The notes under the pieces: model-generated
Told to the model about the DNA's origin: nothing
What the model saw: only the letters and a program-made list of their open reading frames with translations
Database searches by the model: none
Shown: piece by piece, positions 34,215 to 41,987 of the stretch
How the letters are laid out: every line of letters begins with the position of its first letter
Numbering within the stretch: the stretch's first letter is position 1
Virus record (IMG/VR): IMGVR_UViG_3300035725_000002
Coordinates: 1-60,894 of that record
Source: a virus
Strand: one strand, 5' to 3'
Length of the DNA: 60,894 nucleotides
Made by a program: the position numbers and the translations under genes

Positions 34215-35974
34215 GCGAACAGATTGAAGATCCGCAAGGCAAGCTTATTGATATCATTCGTCAACCGGATGACATCGTAGAGATCCGCGTGTTCGGGCCA
34301 CCAGGCACCGGCAAGACAACCACGCTCAGCAAGTGGATCACGCAAGCCGCACACAAGTACGGATCAAATAAGATTGTTGTTGCTTCGTTTACTAAGACAG
34401 CCGCAGCGGAGTTGGTTGGCCGTGATCTACCGCTCAGGCCCGATCAGATCGGCACCGTTCACGCTCACTGTTTTCGTGCGCTTGGTTCACCTGAAGTGTG
34501 TGAGGTGCCAGAGAAGATCAAGCAATGGAATGATCACATCGCAGGGATCGATGACTCGTTTATTATGTCGGAAGGATCAAGAGACGCTGATGATCCTTAC
34601 TCATCACAATCACAAGAGGCTAAAGGTGACAAGGTTCTAGCGCTGTACAACACGATGCGCGCTCGCATGTTGCCGCCTGAATCATTCTTGCGTGATGACA
34701 TTCGCCGCTTCGCAGAGTTGTGGGAAGAATGGAAGCGAGACATCAATGCTATTGATTTCACAGATATGATCTCAATGGCGTACAGAAACGTTGAGATCAT
34801 GCCTGGTGATCCGATGATCGGATTCTTTGATGAGGTGCAGGATTGTTCAAAGCTTGAGCTTGCGCTGATTCGTAAATGGGCCAGGCCGATGAAGTACATT
34901 GTGATTGCTGGCGATGACGATCAAGCTTTGTATAACTGGCGCGGTGCCTCATCTGATGCGTTTCTCAATCCACCGCTACCAGCATCACAGAAACGGATAC
35001 TCAATCAATCATACCGCGTACCGCGCGCAGTGCATGAGTTATCGCAGCAATGGATCAAACAGATCACTAAGCGCGAACCGAAGGAATACAAACCACAGGA
35101 TCGCTTAGGTGAAGTCCGGCGCATCAATGCACGGTTCAAGCATCCTGGCGAATGTGAAGCGATGGTTGATGATGCTGAACAATACTTGATCCGTAAGACT
35201 GAATCAGGTAGGCCGTGGCGCGTGATGTTTCTGACATCATGCAACTACCAGCTTAACACGCTGAAGAAAGTGCTTCGCGGCATGGGGATGATCTTTTTCA
35301 ATCCGTATCGCATCAATCGCGGTGACTGGAATCCTCTAGGCAAGAAGAGCACGGCTGATAAAGTTTTGGCGTTTGCTGGCCCTGTAATGCGCTCAGATGC
35401 GCCGGAAGCAGATACAGAGGCTAACCGGTGGCGGCTGCGCAAGATGGCCAATGATGGCCGCAAAATGCAAGCCTGGCTTGATAGACCACTGTGGACAAAG
35501 ACAGAGCTAAATAAATGGTTGGAGATCTGCAAGACTTCAACGTTTCTTAACTCTGGAAGTCTCACTAAGCTTGGTCAGATGTTCAAGCAGGAAGTCACCG
35601 GACGCGATCTATTACCGCACTTCCAGAACAGTGAGGATCTTGTACTGGCTGGTAGCGGATCACTGCACTGGCTGCGCGAACGGATCAAAGCGAATCTGGA
35701 TAACCATGTTGCCTATCTCTTTGAGATCATTCGCAAGCATGGTCTGGAAGGATTCACAGAGTTGAAGCCACAGATCATCATCGGAACCATTCACAGTGTG
35801 AAAGGTGGCGAAGCCGAAGTTGTCTATCTCTGTCCTGATCTCTCTGTGCAAGGGCAAGAGACATTCAACCAAGATCCTGATGAGATCATTCGTCAATTCT
35901 ATGTTGGCATGACTCGTTGTAAAGAGGTGTTAGTGATCTGCGGTGCTACAAGTAACATGGCGGTGAGAATATGA
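34211..35974 (+). CDS. UvrD/Rep-like SF1 helicase
   Basis: 587 aa. Walker A GPPGTGKTTTL near residue 33, motif II FDEVQDCSKLEL near 205, motif III AGDDDQALYNWRGA near 230-245, motif V GTIHSVKGGEAEVVY near 520 and motif VI VGMTRCKEVL near 565 give a complete superfamily 1A translocase. The 2B region is shorter than in UvrD. It probably unwinds DNA at phage forks and would complement the SF2 helicase at 22789. Confidence 0.9.
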   Translation: MSEQIEDPQGKLIDIIRQPDDIVEIRVFGPPGTGKTTTLSKWITQAAHKYGSNKIVVASFTKTAAAELVGRDLPLRPDQIGTVHAHCFRALGSPEVCEVPEKIKQWNDHIAGIDDSFIMSEGSRDADDPYSSQSQEAKGDKVLALYNTMRARMLPPESFLRDDIRRFAELWEEWKRDINAIDFTDMISMAYRNVEIMPGDPMIGFFDEVQDCSKLELALIRKWARPMKYIVIAGDDDQALYNWRGASSDAFLNPPLPASQKRILNQSYRVPRAVHELSQQWIKQITKREPKEYKPQDRLGEVRRINARFKHPGECEAMVDDAEQYLIRKTESGRPWRVMFLTSCNYQLNTLKKVLRGMGMIFFNPYRINRGDWNPLGKKSTADKVLAFAGPVMRSDAPEADTEANRWRLRKMANDGRKMQAWLDRPLWTKTELNKWLEICKTSTFLNSGSLTKLGQMFKQEVTGRDLLPHFQNSEDLVLAGSGSLHWLRERIKANLDNHVAYLFEIIRKHGLEGFTELKPQIIIGTIHSVKGGEAEVVYLCPDLSVQGQETFNQDPDEIIRQFYVGMTRCKEVLVICGATSNMAVRI

Positions 35975-36333
35975 GCGATCAATTTCAACGTCCGTACAAG
36001 GCTGTTCGCGGTGAGAACCTTTCTTATGTTGAAGGGTCAGGCCATCATCGATCAGACTTTGAAGATGCTGAGTACGGTGATGAAGAGAAGTCGATGCACT
36101 TTGCTAAGACTGAAGCTGGCATTTTGAATCGTGCTTACAATGAAGGCATGAAAAGCAGAAAGCCGCCACTTGGTGTGATACCTAAACATCTTTGGAAAGA
36201 GCAACGTGCTAAGGATCTTTCAAGAGCTATCAATCAATACATTGATGGCGGCTTTATTGGTGATGGCTTCTATCAACAAGTCAGTGAATGGATTGTTGAG
36301 CTTAGCGATCTGTGGCAAGGATTGAAACCATGA
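35971..36333 (+). CDS. Hypothetical protein
   Basis: 120 aa with ATGA overlaps. Acidic N-terminal 50 residues, then a helical, basic segment (KHLWKEQRAKDLSRAINQY). No family recognised. It is a common-looking small early protein between helicase and SLOG genes. Confidence 0.5.
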   Translation: MSDQFQRPYKAVRGENLSYVEGSGHHRSDFEDAEYGDEEKSMHFAKTEAGILNRAYNEGMKSRKPPLGVIPKHLWKEQRAKDLSRAINQYIDGGFIGDGFYQQVSEWIVELSDLWQGLKP

Positions 36334-36752
36334 GCGAACATAGAAAGATTGGATTCACCGGCACTCAGCTTGGAATGACAGATAAGCAATGTTTTGGAGT
36401 TGTAGCGTTGCTTGAGCTATTCAACTACGGTGAGCACGATGATCCGATTGATGAAGTGCATCACGGTATGTGCATCGGCGCTGATGCTCAATTCCATGAC
36501 ATTGTGCGCGGTATCGATCCACAGATTAAGATCATCGGGCATCCGATTGACAGCATTAAACAAGCTAAGCTTGAATGCGACATCGTACGGCCTGTGAAAA
36601 GGCCGCTTGCGCGCAACCGCGATATCGTTATTGAGTGTGATCTGATCATTGCTACACCGCACACTGCGCAAGAAGTGCAGCGCTCAGGAACCTGGTCAAC
36701 GGTTCGTTACGCGCGTCAACGAAATAAAGATGTGAGGATCTTTGAACCGTAA
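36330..36752 (+). CDS. SLOG/DprA-like Rossmann protein
   Basis: 140 aa from ATG 36330 (overlaps previous stop). GFTGTQLGMT at the N-terminus, HHGMCIGADAQFHDIVRG, IIGHP, and the SGTWSTVRYARQRNK helix near the end match the SLOG superfamily (LOG/DprA/YspA-type nucleotide-binding fold). Such proteins bind nucleotides or NAD derivatives or phosphoribosylated cytokinin-like compounds. A catalytic LOG PGGxGTxxE signature is not present, so ligand binding is more likely than LOG chemistry. Confidence 0.7.
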   Translation: MSEHRKIGFTGTQLGMTDKQCFGVVALLELFNYGEHDDPIDEVHHGMCIGADAQFHDIVRGIDPQIKIIGHPIDSIKQAKLECDIVRPVKRPLARNRDIVIECDLIIATPHTAQEVQRSGTWSTVRYARQRNKDVRIFEP

Positions 36753-37186
36753 TGCTTCCCTACAAACCTGAACATATCGCAGATCTTAAACGACGCTTTC
36801 CGATGGCGTTGCAGATGGTGGTTGATTGCACGGTTGAGCCGGTTACTTATGTGCCTGGTAAAAAACCTGAACACATCTTTGATTGTGTTGATGGTATCCG
36901 AGTGATCGCCAGCCGTGATAAGATGAGAACTAAAGGCGGTGGTGAAGCGATCTTTTATCACTTCAGTACATCAGCGATGTACGGCACCGTCTTATCATCA
37001 AAGGTACGTGCTGGCCGGATTAAAGGCGATCAATTTAAGCGTATGTCTGAGCTTCGCTTTCAAGAGCTAACCGGCTTAAGAATCCGGCCAGCGGATCATT
37101 TCACTGTGACTAAAGCGGAATGCTTTCACTGGTTCTGGAAAGAAACTTATCCTGACTCTGTTGATGCTGAAAGGAACCTGGCATGA
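36752..37186 (+). CDS. Hypothetical protein
   Basis: 144 aa, starting on the last base of the previous stop. Alpha/beta with a CVDGIRVIASRDKMRTKGGG loop and a C-terminal HWFWKETYPDS. No recognised family or catalytic motif. Confidence 0.55.
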   Translation: MLPYKPEHIADLKRRFPMALQMVVDCTVEPVTYVPGKKPEHIFDCVDGIRVIASRDKMRTKGGGEAIFYHFSTSAMYGTVLSSKVRAGRIKGDQFKRMSELRFQELTGLRIRPADHFTVTKAECFHWFWKETYPDSVDAERNLA

Positions 37187-37431
37187 GTGGATTTCATGAA
37201 GCTTATGAAGCTGAGCAACACTTAGCAATCATGATTAGCAGTGAAGTAGAAGCTTTCATGATGCTGCATGAGCAAGCTGATCATAATGGCGCGATCTGTA
37301 TGGATGAGCGAATCAATACGCTCGCTTGGATTGCGCATCGCTGCGGGATCAAGTCTGATCAGGTTGGTCAGATCGTTACTCGATTAGCGGAGTGGGAAGA
37401 GCACCACAAAGAGAATCATGCCGGACACTGA
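37183..37431 (+). CDS. Small acidic hypothetical protein
   Basis: 82 aa, Glu/His-rich (EEHHKENHAGH at the end), helical. Coupled by ATGA overlap. Unknown function. The terminal His cluster may bind metal. Confidence 0.5.
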   Translation: MSGFHEAYEAEQHLAIMISSEVEAFMMLHEQADHNGAICMDERINTLAWIAHRCGIKSDQVGQIVTRLAEWEEHHKENHAGH

Positions 37432-37603
37432 TAAGACTTACTTGGGTGATGGTGTCTATGCTTACCTTGATGAGCTTGGTCAGGTAGTGCTCATTACCAG
37501 CAACGGAATTGTAGTAACTAACACCGTCGTTTTAGAGAACGAAGTGATCGGTAACTTTCTCACTTATCTTAACTACATCAAGAAGGTATGCAATGATAGC
37601 TGA
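37418..37603 (+). CDS. Conserved-type small phage protein
   Basis: 61 aa: TYLGDGVYAYLDELGQVVLIT ... NTVVLENEVIGNFLTYLNYIKK. This YLGDGVYAxxD...L.NxVxLE pattern is a widespread small phage protein of unknown role, expected to form a small beta hairpin plus helix. Overlaps both neighbours. Confidence 0.6.
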   Translation: MPDTDKTYLGDGVYAYLDELGQVVLITSNGIVVTNTVVLENEVIGNFLTYLNYIKKVCNDS

Positions 37604-38390
37604 TCCCCTTAATCCACCGCTCAAGTGGGCCGGTGGTAAACGCTGGCTGGTGCCGGTGCTCACTGAGATCTACAACGATCATCGTAACCGGCGATACGTT
37701 GAACCGTTCTGCGGTGGTCTGGCTATCGCTCTGGGATTGCGGCCACGCATCGCCTATCTCAATGACATCAATCCGCACCTGATTAACTTCTATCGCCAGG
37801 TGAAGCTGCACGGTCTGGCCCTGCATGGCCGGACAACTAACGTGATCATGAAGTACGATTCAGAGTTGTACTATCGGAACCGTGATCGTTTCAATAAGAT
37901 CAAGGATCGATCTGACTGTGCCAGAGAAGCCGCAGAGTTGTTCTACTATCTGAATCGCACATGCTTCAATGGTCTGTGCCGGTTCAACTCTAAAGGCGGC
38001 TTCAATGTACCGTTCGGCCAGTACACAACAGTCAACTACGCTGACGGCTTTATAGAGCACCAGAAAGCTTTCAAGTCCTGGTCATTCACTGACAATGACT
38101 TTGATCGAATGACGATTGAAGAGGATGATTTTATCTACGCTGATCCGCCGTACGATGTTGAATTCACAACCTATTCAGCCGGTGGCTTCAGTTGGGATGA
38201 TCAGTTGCGGCTACATAACTGGCTGTTAAAGCATCGTGGGCCAGTGGTGGTATCTAACCAGGCTACACCGCGCGTGTTAGAGCTTTATAAGCCAGACTTT
38301 CAAGTTGAAACGATGTCAGCGCCACGGCGCATCAGCCGCACCGGAGATCGCACGCCAGCGCTAGAAATGCTGGCAACCAGGAACCTATGA
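37593..38390 (+). CDS. dam: DNA adenine methyltransferase (D12 class, Dam-like)
   Basis: 265 aa. Motif I for AdoMet is PLKWAGGKRWL (residues about 8-18), with YVEPFCGGLAI (about 36-46) and NDINPHL (about 54-60), and the catalytic DPPYD near residue 185. D12 class enzymes usually modify GATC. GATC is strongly over-represented in this genome, so methylation of very many sites is likely. It could protect against host restriction, or mark phage DNA. It overlaps its neighbours in the compact operon. Confidence 0.88.
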   Translation: MIADPLNPPLKWAGGKRWLVPVLTEIYNDHRNRRYVEPFCGGLAIALGLRPRIAYLNDINPHLINFYRQVKLHGLALHGRTTNVIMKYDSELYYRNRDRFNKIKDRSDCAREAAELFYYLNRTCFNGLCRFNSKGGFNVPFGQYTTVNYADGFIEHQKAFKSWSFTDNDFDRMTIEEDDFIYADPPYDVEFTTYSAGGFSWDDQLRLHNWLLKHRGPVVVSNQATPRVLELYKPDFQVETMSAPRRISRTGDRTPALEMLATRNL

Positions 38391-38611
38391 GCTACTATAC
38401 GAAAGTCTATCGCTGTGGTCTGTGCGCCAGGCTGGTAATCACAGACACCGTTGTTGAAGAATCGATCATCAATGATACGATGTCGATCATGTGCCAGTTT
38501 GCTATTAACCAACCAAAGATCGAACCGGATAGCAAGCTGGTTATCCATCGCTGCGAAGATGGCGGCATTGGTCTACTGAAGTTTGTCGGACTACAGAAAC
38601 AACACTCATGA
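38387..38611 (+). CDS. Small Cys/His protein
   Basis: 74 aa beginning MSYYTKVYRCGLC with a CxxC knuckle (residues 10-13) and later HRC, perhaps one zinc site. Coupled to the Dam gene by ATGA overlap. No function recognised. Confidence 0.5.
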   Translation: MSYYTKVYRCGLCARLVITDTVVEESIINDTMSIMCQFAINQPKIEPDSKLVIHRCEDGGIGLLKFVGLQKQHS

Positions 38612-38874
38612 GCTACTGCGTCAAAAACAACGAATCGTATCTGCACATCTTTCAGATCAAAAATCTGATCTTCTGTTATGAGTGTATCCTGACTGAGCAT
38701 CAAACCTCAGTTGTCTTTGATGATCGTGACAAGCTGATTGACCACGTACTTAGTCACGCGTTGAAAGATCATAAAATACCTAAAGGTTTGCATAGCACGA
38801 TCCTTGAAGAGATCAATCAAGTAGGCCAGGCCATCACCGGCAAAGAGGAATGGATAAATGAGCGATCTAGATAG
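38608..38874 (+). CDS. Small hypothetical protein
   Basis: 88 aa, ATGA-coupled. Starts MSYCVKNNESYLHIFQIKNL with Cys in the early and middle part (CYECIL) and ends in a charged helix. Resembles its upstream neighbour in start and Cys use but is not clearly a duplicate. Confidence 0.5.
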   Translation: MSYCVKNNESYLHIFQIKNLIFCYECILTEHQTSVVFDDRDKLIDHVLSHALKDHKIPKGLHSTILEEINQVGQAITGKEEWINERSR

Positions 38875-39196
38875 CACAACCAGTCTGCGCAGTAAGATCC
38901 TACCGCCACCAGCTTTACTCAAAGATGAGTTAGCTAGCTGTTTCGGTAAGCGCGAAATGGAAATGGCTGCGAAAGTCATCATTGCTAAGTGTGTTGAAGC
39001 TGGCACCTGGCTGACAGAGTTGGATCGCACAATGTTTGTTGGCATCGATCCAAGCGACTACACACTTGACGGTTGGGATGATCTGATCGAACACGAATGG
39101 CTGGCACCGGCCTATGGAGATCGTTGGCGTGTTGTTGATGAGTTTGTTGATCGCTTAATGAAGAAAAGGCCGGACGCGTTTAAGACTGATGCCTAG
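38858..39196 (+). CDS. Hypothetical protein
   Basis: 112 aa overlapping the previous gene by 17 bases. Helical with acidic and aromatic patches (GIDPSDYTLDGWDDLIEHEW). Unknown function. Confidence 0.5.
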   Translation: MSDLDSTTSLRSKILPPPALLKDELASCFGKREMEMAAKVIIAKCVEAGTWLTELDRTMFVGIDPSDYTLDGWDDLIEHEWLAPAYGDRWRVVDEFVDRLMKKRPDAFKTDA

Positions 39197-39416
39197 AGCT
39201 ACGCGCACATACTCATGTATGGAACCTGGATGCTTTCACGGTGCGACGTGGCATCGGCTTAACACCAGCAAGCCGAAAGGATTCAAGCGCACGTACTGCA
39301 CAAAAGCTGGCTGCAATTGTACTCAGTACATCAAACCTGAGAAGAGCGATCAGGAAACACTCAGGCCGGTTCAGCATTTACTGTTTTACAACAAGGCGGA
39401 TCGATGGCAGATCTGA
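39189..39416 (+). CDS. Small zinc-binding protein
   Basis: 75 aa. Cys pairs (SCMEPGCFHGATWH, YCTKAGCNC) suggest a zinc finger with five Cys and two His in residues 9-45. Its end overlaps the ZZ-like gene at 39404 by 13 bases. No family named. Confidence 0.55.
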   Translation: MPRATRTYSCMEPGCFHGATWHRLNTSKPKGFKRTYCTKAGCNCTQYIKPEKSDQETLRPVQHLLFYNKADRWQI

Positions 39417-39565
39417 ATGATTATTGTCAGTGTTGTTCTAAGCGGTTGGCATCTGACTGGATGCGTTACCGTTGCGCTGAGTGTCCAAGTCACGAAACTT
39501 GTCCTGTATGTCTCAAGTGTCCTGAACACTGCGCAGGACACGCTGAGCTTGATGAGAATGGCTAG
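39404..39565 (+). CDS. ZZ-type zinc finger micro-protein (53 aa)
   Basis: ATG 39404 with AAGG seven bases upstream; TAG 39563-39565 overlaps the start of the Topo VI-A-like gene. Cys/His ligands: C8, C11, C24, C27, C33, C36 and H42/H46 with C39 and C43. The spacing and the stretch RYRCAECPSHETCPVC follow the ZZ finger pattern RYKCxxCPDYDLCxxC. ZZ fingers are mainly eukaryotic peptide or ubiquitin-related readers; in phages the class is rarely reported. The alternative frame through the same bases (39417 upward) codes for a poor hydrophobic extension and is rejected. Confidence 0.65.
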   Translation: MADLNDYCQCCSKRLASDWMRYRCAECPSHETCPVCLKCPEHCAGHAELDENG

Positions 39566-40571
39566 GATAGCGTACATCAACAAGAATTTCTATGCTAACT
39601 CACGTTGGCTGATCCAAGAGTCCAACACGATACTAGAACACTACTCTGATCTTGGTCTGGTGATGACGTTGCGCCAGCTTTATTATCAGCTTGTTCGATC
39701 AAACAAGATCCCAAACAACATAAAGTCATACAACAATCTAGGCAATGTGATCGGTGATGCGCGCCTGGCTGGTGAGATCGATTGGAATCACATCTTAGAT
39801 CGTGGCCGCAATCTGCGCGGTGTCTATCACTTCAACTCACCTCTGGAAGTCATTCAAGACGGCGTAAGCCGTTACCGGATCGATATGTGGGAAAATCAGA
39901 ACGTGCGGCCTGAGATCTGGATCGAGAAAGACGCGTTGTCAGGTGTGTTTGAAGATGTCTGCGCAGAGCTTGATGTTGATCTGCTTGCTTGCAAAGGTTA
40001 TCTGAGCTTGTCTGAGTCCCACAAGGCAGCGATGCGTTTACAGAGGATTGTTGATCGGGAAGATAAGATGCCGATCATTTTTCACTTCGGCGATCATGAT
40101 AGCTCTGGTCTGGATATGACGCGCGACATCAAAGCTAAGTTTGATCTCTTCGCACCTGAGTACAGTATAGACGTGCAACGCATTGCGCTCACGATGGCAC
40201 AGATCAAGGCTCATGGATTGCCGCCACAGTTTGCTAAGCAGACTGATCCACGCGCACCAGCCTATACTGCGCAGTTTGGCAATGAGAGTTGGGAATTAGA
40301 CGCTTTAGATCCAGAGACGCTTACTAACCTGGTGCGGAGCACTGTTGAAGGCGTGCGTGATGAACAGAAATGGAATGAAGCCTTGCAGCGTGAGAAGGAA
40401 GAAACTGATGCGCTGGCCGGTGTAGAGAAGCACTGGAAAAAAGTTGTGCCTTACGTTCACAAGTTAGAGAATCCAAAGCCGCGCAAACCGCGAAAAAAGA
40501 AAGCGAGTAAGAAGAGTGGTAAACGGAGAAAAGTGGTTCCCAAGAAGAGCCGATCCACTAAGCGCGTTTGA
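39552..40571 (+). CDS. Topo VI-A / Spo11-like protein (Topo mini-A type)
   Basis: 339 aa from ATG 39552 (or 39558). N-terminal winged-helix-like part has LRQLYYQLV near residue 40, with YY at the place of the Topo VI A catalytic tyrosine; TOPRIM domain with Glu in WIEKDALSG near 127 and DxD in FGDHDSSGLDM near 180. The C-terminal 40 residues are Lys/Arg-rich. The B-subunit ATPase is not encoded, as in the B-less Topo mini-A proteins described in mobile elements. It may cut DNA or relieve supercoiling. Confidence 0.75.
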   Translation: MRMARIAYINKNFYANSRWLIQESNTILEHYSDLGLVMTLRQLYYQLVRSNKIPNNIKSYNNLGNVIGDARLAGEIDWNHILDRGRNLRGVYHFNSPLEVIQDGVSRYRIDMWENQNVRPEIWIEKDALSGVFEDVCAELDVDLLACKGYLSLSESHKAAMRLQRIVDREDKMPIIFHFGDHDSSGLDMTRDIKAKFDLFAPEYSIDVQRIALTMAQIKAHGLPPQFAKQTDPRAPAYTAQFGNESWELDALDPETLTNLVRSTVEGVRDEQKWNEALQREKEETDALAGVEKHWKKVVPYVHKLENPKPRKPRKKKASKKSGKRRKVVPKKSRSTKRV

Positions 40572-40941
40572 TGGTTGGGGTGTCGCAACTGGTGACGATC
40601 CTTCAGTCTGGATCATTCCGGCGAGTCCTAACCTGGATCAACAAGACGCTGGTTTGATCTGTGCGGGCCATAACAACGCGTTGCAGGGTGAGCGGTTTAT
40701 TTCAGTTGGTGCCGTCATCAATGAAGGCTTACAGCCGTTCGTTGAAATGACACTCGGATCTGAATCCGTTCAGATGACGATCCCACAGGCGCGGGTACAG
40801 CTTCGTGTCCTTCAGGAAGAAACTGAGGCTGCGATCTCAGAAGCGATCTTGCTCATGTTTATAGAAACGCAGCTAGGTTACGATTATGCGGTGCAAGCGC
40901 TCACGCTGTTTCGCGCGTACCGGAAAGAATTCAATAAGTGA
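40516..40941 (+). CDS. Hypothetical protein overlapping the Topo-like gene
   Basis: 141 aa from GTG 40516, 56 bases before the Topo-like gene ends, in another frame. No later in-frame ATG exists near the start of the ordered part (AFDGWGVATGDDPSVW), so the GTG or a frameshift from the upstream gene must be used. Alpha/beta, unknown function. Confidence 0.45.
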   Translation: MVNGEKWFPRRADPLSAFDGWGVATGDDPSVWIIPASPNLDQQDAGLICAGHNNALQGERFISVGAVINEGLQPFVEMTLGSESVQMTIPQARVQLRVLQEETEAAISEAILLMFIETQLGYDYAVQALTLFRAYRKEFNK

Positions 40942-41135
40942 CTGATACACTGATCCAGACGCATGAAACTATTCGCCGGTATGTATTCACGCCGTGCCGT
41001 GAGGATCGGCATGAAGAGTGTCCAACCTGGCAAGCTGGTTATGTTGACGGGATCGAACGAAGAGCCGGTGAACAGTGCGCCTGTACCTGTGGTCATCACA
41101 AGAAACCGCCGATTATGGAACCGGCTGACAATTAG
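40938..41135 (+). CDS. Small zinc-binding protein
   Basis: 65 aa from a GTG overlapping the previous stop (GTGA). TPCREDRHEECPTW (residues 18-31) and CACTCGHH (47-54) give six Cys and two to three His, a probable zinc site. No function recognised. Last gene before the internal promoter at 41147. Confidence 0.55.
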   Translation: MTDTLIQTHETIRRYVFTPCREDRHEECPTWQAGYVDGIERRAGEQCACTCGHHKKPPIMEPADN

Positions 41136-41146
41136 CTCTTTTGTAG

Positions 41147-41175
41147 TTGCATAAGGCAACCGGCTATGGTATAAG
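41147..41175 (+). promoter_or_regulatory. Sigma-70 promoter for the basic protein gene
   Basis: TTGCAT 41147-41152, 17-base spacer, TATAAG 41170-41175, about 50 bases before the ATG at 41227. With the strong terminator at 41601 it defines a one-gene transcription unit inside the early region. Confidence 0.65.
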
Positions 41176-41226
41176 ACAATCGTTCTGAAACACGGCCCTA
41201 GCATACTAAAGAAAGGATAACGCATC

Positions 41227-41580
41227 ATGGCAACATCAAGAAAAGGTGGTCAAGGCGGTGGTAAGAGTGGCAAGGCCACGAAGCCGAAGTCTTTGATGTC
41301 ACCGAAAAACATGGCGCTGTACGCACTGAACGACATTCTGACCGTTCACGCTGATGACGCTGAGCCGTCAGCCGAAGTGGTCGCCGGTCGCAAGGTGCTC
41401 GCTGATCTGAAGTTTGAACAGCGTCCGTCACGCGCGCAAGAGCTTCAAGCCATCGAAGATGAGATCAAGGGGATCGATGCTTCGCAACCTGGCGCAGCCG
41501 CGCGCATGGTTGAAATGGGTAAGCGCTTGAGCGCCGTTCAACGCGGTCAAGTGAAAGCGAAGAAAGCTGCGGCTGCGTAG
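41227..41580 (+). CDS. Small Lys/Ala-rich protein with its own promoter and terminator
   Basis: 117 aa. Gly/Lys-rich N-terminus (MATSRKGGQGGGKSGKATK), a helical middle and a KAKKAAAA end, very basic at both ends, suggesting DNA association. Ribosome site AAAGGATAA is strong. Shares MATSRKG with the protein at 25543. Flanked by a promoter (41147) and a perfect 13-base stem terminator, it is likely expressed at a high level. Function not recognised; a DNA-coating or host-takeover protein would fit. Confidence 0.6.
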   Translation: MATSRKGGQGGGKSGKATKPKSLMSPKNMALYALNDILTVHADDAEPSAEVVAGRKVLADLKFEQRPSRAQELQAIEDEIKGIDASQPGAAARMVEMGKRLSAVQRGQVKAKKAAAA

Positions 41581-41600
41581 CTTCATCGCTGTAACACAGT

Positions 41601-41648
41601 CAGGTGTGAGATCACAGGAACGGGCCGATCTCACACCTGGCATTTTTC
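41601..41648 (+). terminator. Rho-independent terminator
   Basis: Perfect 13-base arms CAGGTGTGAGATC (41601-41613) and GATCTCACACCTG (41627-41639), 13-base loop, followed by GCATTTTTCTT. A classical intrinsic terminator after the basic protein gene. Confidence 0.9.
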
Positions 41649-41663
41649 TTTCCTTCCTTGCTA

Positions 41664-41987
41664 ATGCAACAACTCGATTCATTCACCGATCCAAACCTGG
41701 TGGCTGCGGTCAAGCGCTACAAACTGCACGGCCCTGACCGAGTAGTAATTGATGAGTCTGGCGAATCTACGTCACCTCTGCGAGCTAAGAATAATCACGG
41801 CATCGGCTACAGCGTGACGTTCATCCGTAAAGATGGATGGATGTTGGCCGCGCTCACTCAGTTTGAAATGAAAGCTTTCTGGATGTGGCCCGAAGAATGG
41901 ATCGCATTCATCCGCGTGCCTGATGTTGAGCCGCAGATGATGATGCACTGGCATGGTGCCAACACCGCACAGGTAATCAGTGAGTAA
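41664..41987 (+). CDS. Hypothetical protein
   Basis: 107 aa from ATG 41664; the region before it is pyrimidine-rich (terminator tail), so no Shine-Dalgarno is visible and initiation may be weak. GIGYSVTFIRKDGWMLAALTQFEMKAFWMWPEEWIAFIRVP is a Trp/Phe-rich core. Unknown function. Confidence 0.5.
   Translation: MQQLDSFTDPNLVAAVKRYKLHGPDRVVIDESGESTSPLRAKNNHGIGYSVTFIRKDGWMLAALTQFEMKAFWMWPEEWIAFIRVPDVEPQMMMHWHGANTAQVISE

Noticed and set aside
39417-39551. Upstream extension of the Topo VI-A-like protein
   Set aside because: Hydrophobic nonsense in the frame opposite to the Cys-rich ZZ-like gene; the family begins near the RIAYINKNFY segment.
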